Positions 1 through 7,573 of a DNA stretch of 33,138 bases are shown in pieces (position 1 is the first letter of the stretch; every line of letters starts with the position of its first letter). Source of the DNA: Porphyromonadaceae bacterium UBA7048 (lineage in GTDB: Bacteria > Bacteroidota > Bacteroidia > Bacteroidales > Muribaculaceae); NCBI GenBank assembly GCA_002493945.1, contig DLAL01000073.1, positions 1 through 33,138 on the forward strand, in the 5' to 3' direction. The translations under genes were made by a program, and so were the position numbers. The notes beneath the pieces were generated by a model. It saw only the letters and a list, made by a program, of their open reading frames with translations, searched no databases and had not been told where the DNA came from.

Positions 1-757
1 GACTATTATCTGAATATCCCTATATAGAGTCGGAATTAGAAACGGAAGAACAGTCGCAGAGCAGTATCTTGAGGATACGTGTCGATTGCATAATGATAAG
101 ATACTTCTAAGAAAAGCTTATTGAGATAGAAATTGCTATGGTGAGTGCCACTGGTAATTCTATTCGTTGTGAAACGACTAATTCGTTATCCGGCCCGTTG
201 AAGAGATTAACTGGCGGTTGAAATACGTGCGCGCGACATGTAAATTATTAACCATTAAAAGATCGTACTATGAAAAAATAGTTTTCTTTTTTTGCTAAGG
301 TAGCCTTGAAAATGTTGGTAAGAATTCTATGCAATATTCATTTGGACCCACTGAGCGGATATGTTATTGGATAGTGTGCAGATAAACTTGTCGACTGGGC
401 TTTTGCTCGCTACTTTAATCTTTAATTAAAAGAGTGTGCTATGAAATGAATAACGATTGCGCAGCACATAATGCCAAATCGCGCTTAAGCACCTATGAAC
501 TGTGTGTCCAAATCAGATCATAGCACATTCCTTTCATCTTGAAAATACATTTTCTAGTTCGTATCTACCTATTCTTCGGGAGGGGTGGCGATGAAAGAGC
601 TGATGGCGTGATGACGCATGTTTTTGACTGATAAGTATAAATCAATATTGCGTATTCCGATTCTGACATGCCAAAGGCATGTCCCTGCATTACAGGCGGT
701 TACAATTCGCGGTTTATGGCGGCAGCGTGCCGTCGCTCCATGATGCTGCGGTAAGGG
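1..757. other. AT-rich region without a recognisable gene
   Basis: No open frame longer than about 60 codons with protein-like composition lies here on either strand, and no tRNA, rRNA or known RNA motif was recognised. The stretch is clearly more AT-rich than the neighbouring dnaG. It contains one 10-bp inverted repeat, TGTGCTATGA at 435-444 and its complement at 518-527, which could easily be chance in a region this size. I found no TAnnTTTG promoter box on either strand. It may be the far end of an intergenic region whose left-hand gene lies outside the window, or decayed sequence. Confidence 0.5.
665..683 (-). terminator. Short hairpin downstream of dnaG
   Basis: GACATGCC at 665-672 and GGCATGTC at 676-683 form a perfect 8-bp stem with a 3-nt loop, about 75 nt past the dnaG stop on the minus strand. 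There is no T-run after it, so it is at best a weak or factor-assisted terminator or an mRNA 3'-end stabiliser. Confidence 0.3.
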
Positions 758-2980
758 TCAGCGATTCTTCGGGAGGATTATGCGAGAGCCGAGGGCGGTG
801 GCCAGCTGGCGCTGATACTCTTTGTATTCGGAAATCTGCTGGAGGATTGCGGGGGCGTCGGAGGCGTTGGCAGGGTCGGCCAGACGGGTTGTGAGTTCTT
901 TGATGATGTCAGACACCAGGGCGTTGCGCAGCTCGCAGATGGCGGCCGGGACAAGTGTGCCCAACTGCGACTGTTCGCTCAGGTCGTCGCCGTTGCGCGT
1001 GTAGAACTTCGAGAGGGTGTATTTGTCCACAAGGAGCTCGGCGGCGGTGTTGCGCACGCTGTCGACTGGTGAGTTGACGAGGTGCGTCTGGGTGTACTGT
1101 ATGTCGAATTCCTCAACGGCACGGTGGCGGAATTCATCGACTTTGCGCGCTATCTCGGTCTCTTCATGGGCGATTTTGTCGATGGAGCCGCCTTCGCGGC
1201 GTATCACTTCACGGAGCTCTTCGCCATAGGCGGCAGCCTCGGACTCAATCTGCTGCAGGCGTGCGTCGCGCTCGGCCCTCCAGAAGCCGTTGTCGCGCAT
1301 GGAGCGTATGGCCTCGAACGTATCGGCATAGGGGGGATAGGAGAAGGTGACGCCGTCGAGCGCCATCTCGCTGCTGATGACGTCGAAGACGGTCGCCGGC
1401 ACCTTCGCGCCGCTTTCGTCGGTGAGTTCGACGAAGTGGAGCAGGCCGTAGCGGACGAGGTAGCGCATGAGCATCTGCTCGTAGGGGCGCAGACGGTTGT
1501 TGTCGAGGTTGAGAAGCGGAGTGTCGGCAGCCGTCTGACTGCTGTCGGACCCGTCGGCGGGCGCGGTGCCGGGGGTTTCCTCAGGCTTGTCGCCGATGAG
1601 CGATGCCGCCGATGCGCGCGCCTGCTCGCGTGCGGCATTGCGCGCGTCTTCCTCGTATTTGCCTGCTATGATGACATTGAGCTGACGCACAAGGACTTCC
1701 TCGGGTATGCTGAGCATGCGCGAGGTCTGCGAGATGTATTCCTGCCGCTTGACCACATCGTCGACGTGGGCTATGGAGCGGAGCACGTCGTTGACCACGC
1801 GGGCGCGTGCCGTGGGGTCGTTGGCCGGGACGTCGCGCATGAGCACCTCGGTCTTGAACGCTATGATGTCGCGCTCGTTCTCGGCCAGATATGCCTCGAC
1901 CTCGCCCGCGCTGTGGTTCTGCGCGAAGCTGTCGGGGTCGTCGCCGGGAGGAAGGAGGAGGACCTTCACGTCGAGCTTCTCGGCAAGGAGCATGTCGATG
2001 CCTCGGAGCGACGCCTTGATGCCTGCCGGGTCGGCGTCGTAGATGAGGGTGACGTTGTTGGAGAAGCGCCGGATGACGCGTATCTGTCCTTCGGTGAGCG
2101 ATGTGCCTGACGATGCGACGACATTCTCCACGCCGGCCTGGTGCATGGAGATGACGTCGAAGTAGCCTTCGACGAGGATGCACTTGTCGCGGCGCGCGAT
2201 GGCGTTCTTGGCCTGATAGAGGCCGTAGAGTTCGTTGGACTTCTTGTAGATCTCCGATTCGGGCGAGTTGACGTACTTGGCCAGGGTCTTGTCAGAGCGC
2301 ATGGTGCGTCCGCCGAAGGCTATCACACGGCCTGACAGGCTGTGGACGGGGAAGATGACGCGTCCGCGGAAGCGGTCGTAGAGCCGACGCTGTCCTTCGC
2401 GCTCGCTCACGCCTGCGAGTCCGGTGTCTACGAGGTAGTTGTCGGAGAATCCCGCCTCACGCGCGGCGTCGAGGAGGTCGGAGCCTTTGTCAAGGGCATA
2501 GCCCAGATGGAAGCGCTTTATCATGGCGTCCGACATGCCGCGGTGCCGGAAGTATGCCAGGGCGATGTCGCGTCCCTGATCGGTCTCGAGGAGGTTGTGC
2601 TCGAAGTGCTTCAGCGCGAATTCGTTGACGGCGAGCATGGCTTCGCGGCGGTTCTGCGCCTGCACTTCCTCGGCCGTCTGCTCCTTCTCGACAATCTCGA
2701 TGTTGTACTTCCGTGCGAGATAGCGCAGGGCGTCCTGATAGCCGAGCTGCTCGTGCTCCATGATGAAGTTGACGGGCGAGCCGCCCTTGCCGCAGCTGAA
2801 GCACTTGCAGATGTTGCGCGCTTTGTTGACCGAAAATGACGGTGTGCGCTCGTTGTGGAAGGGGCACAGGCCCTTGTAGTTGGCGCCCGAGCGGCGCAAC
2901 TTCACGAAGTCGCTCACCACGTCGACGATGTCGGCGGTGTCGAGTATGCGGTTGACGGTTTCCTGGTCTATGCGTGCCAT
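758..2980 (-). CDS. dnaG: DNA primase DnaG
   Basis: Primase that makes the RNA primers for replication and associates with the replicative helicase DnaB. The 740-residue protein has the bacterial DnaG order. An N-terminal CHC2 zinc-binding domain carries C39, H42, C60 and C63. The catalytic core follows, with the TOPRIM motif EGYFDV at 271-276 and the acidic metal-binding segment YDADPAG at 314-320. After a Ser/Ala/Asp-rich linker (about 455-490) comes a long, less conserved C-terminal part that should hold the helicase-binding region. It is somewhat longer than the E. coli enzyme (581 residues), mostly through this C-terminal part. The start is the first ATG before the conserved MARIDQETV. 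It lies only 19 nt after the aldo/keto reductase gene and is probably cotranscribed with it; no separate promoter was seen in the gap. Confidence 0.97.
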   Translation of the reverse strand: MARIDQETVNRILDTADIVDVVSDFVKLRRSGANYKGLCPFHNERTPSFSVNKARNICKCFSCGKGGSPVNFIMEHEQLGYQDALRYLARKYNIEIVEKEQTAEEVQAQNRREAMLAVNEFALKHFEHNLLETDQGRDIALAYFRHRGMSDAMIKRFHLGYALDKGSDLLDAAREAGFSDNYLVDTGLAGVSEREGQRRLYDRFRGRVIFPVHSLSGRVIAFGGRTMRSDKTLAKYVNSPESEIYKKSNELYGLYQAKNAIARRDKCILVEGYFDVISMHQAGVENVVASSGTSLTEGQIRVIRRFSNNVTLIYDADPAGIKASLRGIDMLLAEKLDVKVLLLPPGDDPDSFAQNHSAGEVEAYLAENERDIIAFKTEVLMRDVPANDPTARARVVNDVLRSIAHVDDVVKRQEYISQTSRMLSIPEEVLVRQLNVIIAGKYEEDARNAAREQARASAASLIGDKPEETPGTAPADGSDSSQTAADTPLLNLDNNRLRPYEQMLMRYLVRYGLLHFVELTDESGAKVPATVFDVISSEMALDGVTFSYPPYADTFEAIRSMRDNGFWRAERDARLQQIESEAAAYGEELREVIRREGGSIDKIAHEETEIARKVDEFRHRAVEEFDIQYTQTHLVNSPVDSVRNTAAELLVDKYTLSKFYTRNGDDLSEQSQLGTLVPAAICELRNALVSDIIKELTTRLADPANASDAPAILQQISEYKEYQRQLATALGSRIILPKNR

Positions 2981-2999
2981 GTGTCAGCGGTTCGGTGCG

Positions 3000-4388
3000 T
3001 TATCCTTTGCGGAGTTCTTCGGCGTAGCGGTCGATCTTGTGCAGCTGTGCCGGTATGCGGATGTTCTGCGGACAGTGCGACACGCAGGTGCCGCATGACA
3101 CGCACATGCCTGCCTGACGGAGCCGGGGCACCGAGCGGTCGTAGCCGAAGAGGAAAGCGCGGCGGTTGCGCTCGTAGTCTGGGTCGGTGGCGTCGCGCGA
3201 CACCTGTCCGGCGTTGATGCACTTGTTGTAGTGGGCGAAGACGCCGGGGATGTCCACGCCGTAGGGGCAGGGCATGCAGTAGTTGCAGTGCGTGCAGGGC
3301 ACGGTCTCGTTCTCGAGTATTTCCGTGGCGCATCGCATCAGGAAGGCGTTCTCCTCCTCGCTCACGGGGTCGAGGGGCGAGAATGTGGCGATGTTGTCCT
3401 GCAGGTGCTCCATGTAGGTCATGCCGCTGAGGACGGTGAGGATGCCTTCGGGAGTTCCGGCATAGCGGAAGGCCCACGAGGCGATGGTGTCGTCGGGCCG
3501 GCGCTCTTTCATCTTGAGCGCGATAGGCTCGGGGACGGATGCGAGTCGTCCGCCCAGCAGCGGCTCCATGATGACCACGGGGATGTTGCGGCGGTGCAGC
3601 TCGCCGTAGAGATACTCGGCGTCAGTCTCGCGCGGATTGCGCTTGCGTGCGTTCTTCCAGTCGAGATAGTTCATCTGTATTTGCACGAAGTCCCAGTGGG
3701 CCTCGCCTTTGTCCATCAGTTCAAGGAGATAGTCGAATACCTCGATATCGCCGTGATAGGAGAATCCGAGGTTGCGGATGGTGCCCCGGGCCTTCTGGTC
3801 CTGAAGGTATGCGAGGATGCCGTTGTCGAGATAGCGGCCGTGAAGGGCTTCCATGCCTCCCATGCCGATGGCGTGGAGCAGGAGGTAGTCCACATAGTCG
3901 GTGCGGAGGTATCTGAGCGAGTTCTCGAACATCTCGACCGACTTCTCGTGCGGCCACGTGGAGGGGTCGAAGTTGGAGAGCTTCGTGGCAATATAGTAAG
4001 AATCACGGGGATAGCGCGACAGAGCCTCGCCTATGGCCTGCTCGGAAGTGCCTTTGCAGTAGGCCGGCGACGTGTCGTAGTAGTTGATGCCGTGCTTCAT
4101 GGCGTAATCTACAGAGCGGTTGACGGCTTCCTGGTCAACGGTGTCGTCGTCAGTCCCGTCGCGCATGCCGATGGTGGGGAAGCGCATGCATCCGTAGCCC
4201 AGGAGCGAGACGGTGTCGCCCGTATTGTGGTTGACGCGCATGGTCATCGAGCCGTCACCGGTGCGGCTGTCATCGCTGCTGCCGCCTGCGGCAGACCCTG
4301 TGCAGGAGGCTACGGCGCCGGCAGCCGAAATGATGCCTAAATTTCTGAGGAAACGGCGGCGTGTTGCATCAAATTTTTCCATACTCAT
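3000..4388 (-). CDS. Aldo/keto reductase with C-terminal ferredoxin domain, Tat-type N-terminus
   Basis: A 462-residue oxidoreductase. Residues about 55-340 are an aldo/keto reductase barrel with the family tetrad visible as D105, Y110, K136 and H172. Residues 365-374 (CTHCNYCMPC) and 429-439 (CVSCGTCVSHC) are two cysteine clusters suited to two [4Fe-4S] centres, the layout of the ferredoxin-linked aldo/keto reductase subfamily. The N-terminus has a twin-arginine-like motif TRRRFLR (9-15), a hydrophobic stretch and a possible lipobox ending at C29, so export by Tat, perhaps as a lipoprotein, is inferred. The chosen start ATG at 4388 overlaps the upstream gene's TGA in ATGA, implying translational coupling; the open frame extends to 4592 only as a shadow of that gene. 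The partner polyferredoxin probably supplies or takes the electrons. The substrate is unknown. Confidence 0.85.
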   Translation of the reverse strand: MSMEKFDATRRRFLRNLGIISAAGAVASCTGSAAGGSSDDSRTGDGSMTMRVNHNTGDTVSLLGYGCMRFPTIGMRDGTDDDTVDQEAVNRSVDYAMKHGINYYDTSPAYCKGTSEQAIGEALSRYPRDSYYIATKLSNFDPSTWPHEKSVEMFENSLRYLRTDYVDYLLLHAIGMGGMEALHGRYLDNGILAYLQDQKARGTIRNLGFSYHGDIEVFDYLLELMDKGEAHWDFVQIQMNYLDWKNARKRNPRETDAEYLYGELHRRNIPVVIMEPLLGGRLASVPEPIALKMKERRPDDTIASWAFRYAGTPEGILTVLSGMTYMEHLQDNIATFSPLDPVSEEENAFLMRCATEILENETVPCTHCNYCMPCPYGVDIPGVFAHYNKCINAGQVSRDATDPDYERNRRAFLFGYDRSVPRLRQAGMCVSCGTCVSHCPQNIRIPAQLHKIDRYAEELRKG

Positions 4389-5998
4389 ACGTTTTGATGG
4401 GTCTGAAGCCCGTTGACATAAATTGCTGCCTTTGAGGACGAGAGCATACCTGCGCGTCCGACGGGGCAGTGATATTCGCAGCTTCCGCAGCCTATGCAGG
4501 CGCTTTCGTCGACCACGGGGCGGAGGTTGCCGTTGTCGGCGCGGACGAGTTTGACGGCATGGACGGGGCAGACCACGGCGCAGTTGCCGCATGACTGTCC
4601 GTAGGCCGCCGATATGCAGCTGTCGCAGTCGACAACGGCGGTGCCTACCTTGATGGCTGTCTTCTCTTCAGGCTGAATGGGGAGGATGGCGCCTGTGGGG
4701 CAGACCTCGCCGCAGCGAGTGCAGCCCTGGCGGCAGAATCCGTCGGTGAATGTCATGACGGGCTGCATGAATCCGTCAAGCGATGTGGAGGGGCGGAGTA
4801 CCTCGTTGGGACACTCGCTGATGCAGAGCTGGCAGGCCGTGCAGCGGCTGCGGAAATGCGCCAGGCTGACAGCGCCCGGCGGTACGGCGGGAGCGGCGTC
4901 GGCGTGGCGGCGCTTCTGCTTTACGGGTGCGAAGCCGCCGTCGGTCACCTTGCCTGTGGCTGCTGCTGCCGCTGTTCCTGCCACGATGGCCGTGCCGATG
5001 AGGAAGCTGCGGCGGCCGCTGTCAGGCTTAGACGCCGATGCCACCGAACCGGGGTGTGCGCTCCCGGGCTTGTCCGTGGCGGCTGCAGTGCCTGCCAGGA
5101 GCACGTCGGGCTTGACGGCAGGACGGCTGCGGCGCAGACGGTAGCTGATGGCGCCTTCGCGGCAGTTGTTGATGCAGTCGAAGCATACCACACAGCGCGA
5201 ATAGTCGATGACGTGATTCTTGGTGTCAATGCACTTGGCCTTGCACTTGCGGCCGCATGAGCCGCAACGGGTGCACTTGTCGGTGTCGATGACGGGGCGA
5301 AGGAGCGAATAGCGCGACAGATAGCCGAGCAGTGTGCCGACGGGGCAGACGGTGTTGCAGTATCCGCGGCCTGTCATGAAGGCGAAGGCCGTGACTGCCA
5401 CGAAGGTGACGGCGGCCACGACGGCTACGGCTATGTTGAAGTTCTGAAGCGCACCGGGCACCTGGCCTGCGAAGAGGTAGGTGCCGTCAGCTGCCGCGGC
5501 GTCGCCTAAGGCCGACATGGAGAGACGCCACAGAGGTACACCGGCCTGGCCGATGATGCGTCCGTAGGCGCTGTACGGGTCGAGTATTCCAGCGAAGGAC
5601 ATCGGAATCAGACGGAGCAGTCCTGCCACGGCGAGGACTATGAAGAGACCTAAGAATACGTTGCGCCACATGGTGTGCGCCGGCTCGAAGCGGTAGATGC
5701 CGAGGCGGCGTTTCTTCTTGGGAGCGAAGCGGCGGCGAATCCACGCCAGTGCATCCTGGGCTATGCCGAGAGGACAGATGACCGAGCAGTAGATGCGTCC
5801 GAATATCAGAGTCAGGGCGGCAAGGAGCACGATGGCTGCGACGTTGACGGCCAGGAGTGCCGGTACTACCTGAATCTTGGTCATAAACGCCACTCTTGCA
5901 GCGGCATAGCCCGTGAAGTCAACGAACAGCAGCGTGAGCACCACCACAGAAAGGAGTGCCACGGCTATGCGCAGATACTTGAGTGAATGTGATTTCAT
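4385..5998 (-). CDS. NapH/NapG-like membrane polyferredoxin fusion
   Basis: A 537-residue membrane iron-sulfur protein, probably an electron conduit between quinol or a cytoplasmic donor and a periplasmic acceptor. The N-terminal half is NapH-like: about four membrane segments (roughly 8-28, 45-66, 112-131, 187-208) and the CxxxCP motifs C71/C75 and C214/C218. Two ferredoxin clusters follow at 242-256 and 269-279. A Lys/Ala/Ser linker leads to a second Tat-like segment, GRRSFLIGTAIVAG at 328-341. A NapG-like region with four more cysteine clusters comes next (386-396, 422-433, 458-477, 501-511). The start ATG at 5998 agrees with a promoter at 6037-6068; the in-frame ATG at 6067 would lie within the promoter. 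It overlaps the next gene by 4 nt. It is not a standard nap operon, as no napA or napB is present. Specific function unknown. Confidence 0.85.
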   Translation of the reverse strand: MKSHSLKYLRIAVALLSVVVLTLLFVDFTGYAAARVAFMTKIQVVPALLAVNVAAIVLLAALTLIFGRIYCSVICPLGIAQDALAWIRRRFAPKKKRRLGIYRFEPAHTMWRNVFLGLFIVLAVAGLLRLIPMSFAGILDPYSAYGRIIGQAGVPLWRLSMSALGDAAAADGTYLFAGQVPGALQNFNIAVAVVAAVTFVAVTAFAFMTGRGYCNTVCPVGTLLGYLSRYSLLRPVIDTDKCTRCGSCGRKCKAKCIDTKNHVIDYSRCVVCFDCINNCREGAISYRLRRSRPAVKPDVLLAGTAAATDKPGSAHPGSVASASKPDSGRRSFLIGTAIVAGTAAAAATGKVTDGGFAPVKQKRRHADAAPAVPPGAVSLAHFRSRCTACQLCISECPNEVLRPSTSLDGFMQPVMTFTDGFCRQGCTRCGEVCPTGAILPIQPEEKTAIKVGTAVVDCDSCISAAYGQSCGNCAVVCPVHAVKLVRADNGNLRPVVDESACIGCGSCEYHCPVGRAGMLSSSKAAIYVNGLQTHQNV

Positions 5999-6036
5999 AC
6001 CGACTTGGGGAAGGAATGTGAAAAGGAATGATGATA

Positions 6037-6068
6037 CAAAGGTACGCAATAATCCGCTTTTGTGCAAA
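6037..6068 (-). promoter_or_regulatory. Promoter of the polyferredoxin-reductase-dnaG unit
   Basis: On the minus strand TTTG (6068-6065), a 20-nt spacer and TACCTTTG (6044-6037) match the Bacteroidota housekeeping pattern exactly. Transcription would start near 6030, giving a leader of about 30 nt before the ATG at 5998. Confidence 0.75.
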
Positions 6069-6080
6069 AAGCGGATTATT
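6048..6080 (-). terminator. Perfect 14-bp inverted repeat: terminator and/or operator
   Basis: AATAATCCGCTTTT (6048-6061) and its exact complement (6067-6080) flank a 5-nt loop. It lies 31 nt past the glycosyltransferase stop (6112) on the minus strand, so it can end that transcript, although the U-tract after the stem is poor. It also covers the -33 box and most of the spacer of the promoter at 6037-6068, so it could equally be a repressor operator. Confidence 0.6.
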
Positions 6081-6111
6081 AAAGATGTTTAAGAGTCAGT
6101 AAAACACGGCG

Positions 6112-6777
6112 TTAGAGGTAGCGGACCCGGAGACCCCGCGCTATGGTGCGGATGCGTGTGGCCAGGGTGCGGCGCCCACGGTTCCACGACGAGTTGAAGT
6201 GGTGGACGGCGACGGTGTCGGCTCCGGCGGTCATCGTGCCGTCGGCGGCCTCGACGCCGCAGAAGACTTCCATAGGTAGGATGACGGGGTGGAGGGCAGG
6301 GTCGAGGGAGGGGAGGAGCGTGCGCGTGAGCACGGTGGTGTTCGGCGTGCGGACGGGATGGCCCCAGCGGTTGACGAAGTGCCGTGTGTCGTAGTGCCTT
6401 AGCCACTCTGCAATCCACTCGGCTCCGGCTTCTGCGCCGATGACTCCCGTGCCGATGAATCCGTATTCGCGCGAGACGAAGGAGTGGAGGCTGAGATAGG
6501 GGTCGAAGCTGCGGACTATCTCGACGTCGGTGTCGAGATAGATGCCTCCGTGGTCATAGAGGGCCTTCAGGCGGCATACGTCGGAGACGTGGGCGAAGCT
6601 GCCCATGCGATAAGCCTCGCGCACGTAGGGGTTGAGGGCGGTGTCGAAGTTCGACTCGTCCCACTGCACGATTTTATAGTCGGGGAGCATTTTCTTCCAG
6701 CCTTCGAGGAGGGCGGCGAAGGAGGCAGGCAGGGGCTTGCCGCCGAACCAGCAGTAGTGTATAGTCTTGGGTATCAT
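6112..6777 (-). CDS. Glycosyltransferase family 32-like protein
   Basis: A 221-residue glycosyltransferase of the DXD sugar-binding type (GT32, capsular-polysaccharide synthesis-like). It opens with MIPKTIHYCWFGG, the usual N-terminus of the family, and carries the metal and nucleotide-sugar binding motif GGIYLDTDVE with D82 and D84; FAHVSDVCRLKALYDHGG just before it is also typical. No signal peptide or membrane segment is seen, so it should act on the cytoplasmic face of the inner membrane, adding one sugar to a lipid-linked glycan. The start ATG at 6777 overlaps the TGA of the preceding glycosyltransferase in ATGA; longer in-frame starts up to 6921 run inside that gene. It is the last gene of the minus-strand run. 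Donor and acceptor sugars cannot be deduced. Confidence 0.88.
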   Translation of the reverse strand: MIPKTIHYCWFGGKPLPASFAALLEGWKKMLPDYKIVQWDESNFDTALNPYVREAYRMGSFAHVSDVCRLKALYDHGGIYLDTDVEIVRSFDPYLSLHSFVSREYGFIGTGVIGAEAGAEWIAEWLRHYDTRHFVNRWGHPVRTPNTTVLTRTLLPSLDPALHPVILPMEVFCGVEAADGTMTAGADTVAVHHFNSSWNRGRRTLATRIRTIARGLRVRYL

Positions 6778-7565
6778 GACTCTGACTTCTCTTTCTCCTG
6801 CGACTCGATGACTTTGCCCATGAGCATCATCTGGTAGATGCTCTCCATGTAGGCGCGGATGATGCCGCGGCGCCCGTCGCGGAATCCGCCGTTGAGGACG
6901 TAGGTCTTGAAGAAGAACCATCCGGGCCTGAAGAGGAGCTTCCAGGGACCGAAGCGGCGCTTCATGCGCTTGGGGACTTCGTTGTCGCTGTAGCGGTTGA
7001 GCTTGGTGATGCGGTCGGCTATGGCGCGGTCGTCGAGGTGGATGAAGTAGAGGTCCTCGCGTCCGGCCGGCATGCGTGTGACGGTGCCGTCAATCTTCAC
7101 CGGGGCATGGATTATCGGGGGCCAGTATGCCTTGTCCTGTCTGAAGAAGCGGATGTGGTAGTTGGGCGAGTCGGTGGCCGGGCGTCCCATGAACATGTTC
7201 TTGTGGCCCGTGGCGAGGGCGTCGCCGAAGTCGTTGCGTCGTATGGCCTCGTAGAGGTAGTCGCGCAGGGCGCGCGGAACTATCTCGTCGGCGTCGACGA
7301 CGAGTACCCACAGATTGGAGGCGCTGTGGACGGCGAAGTCGCGGGCCACCTCGCAGATATTGTTGTCGCCGCGCGGGAAGGTGACGACCTTGCATCCGTA
7401 GCGCTCGGCGATGGCCACGGTGTCGTCGGTGCTCTCCATGTCGCAGACTACGACCTCGTCGAAGGTCTGCACCGACTTGAGCGTCAGCTCAAGCATGTCG
7501 GCTGCATTGTATGTGTTGATTACCACCGATATGCGGTCGGACGGCAGATTGTTTTCGGGATTCAT
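6774..7565 (-). CDS. Glycosyltransferase family 2, WaaE/KdtX-like
   Basis: A 263-residue GT-A fold glycosyltransferase. The N-terminus ISVVINTYNAADML, the segment CDMESTDDT at 41-49 and WVLVVDADE with D91 and D93 match the GT2 subgroup that includes the LPS-core glucosyltransferase WaaE/KdtX. That subgroup joins glucose to the inner core in enterobacteria; the sugar used here is unknown. The basic, aromatic C-terminal half (about 200-245) may associate with the membrane. It lies 8 nt after the upstream GT2 gene and overlaps the downstream GT32 gene by 4 nt, so the three transferases are almost certainly one transcript. Confidence 0.87.
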   Translation of the reverse strand: MNPENNLPSDRISVVINTYNAADMLELTLKSVQTFDEVVVCDMESTDDTVAIAERYGCKVVTFPRGDNNICEVARDFAVHSASNLWVLVVDADEIVPRALRDYLYEAIRRNDFGDALATGHKNMFMGRPATDSPNYHIRFFRQDKAYWPPIIHAPVKIDGTVTRMPAGREDLYFIHLDDRAIADRITKLNRYSDNEVPKRMKRRFGPWKLLFRPGWFFFKTYVLNGGFRDGRRGIIRAYMESIYQMMLMGKVIESQEKEKSES

Positions 7566-7573
7566 TTTCGGGA

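Noticed and set aside
435..527. 10-bp inverted repeat TGTGCTATGA as an operator
   Set aside because: The 73-nt spacing and absence of a nearby promoter or gene make chance a sufficient explanation.
3231..4340. 369-codon plus-strand ORF opposite the aldo/keto reductase gene
   Set aside because: Composition typical of reverse-frame translation, and the minus-strand protein has intact catalytic and cysteine motifs.
4389..4592. N-terminal extension of the aldo/keto reductase frame
   Set aside because: The extra 68 residues are Arg/Pro-rich and overlap the ferredoxin gene out of frame; the ATGA overlap at 4385-4388 gives the natural start.
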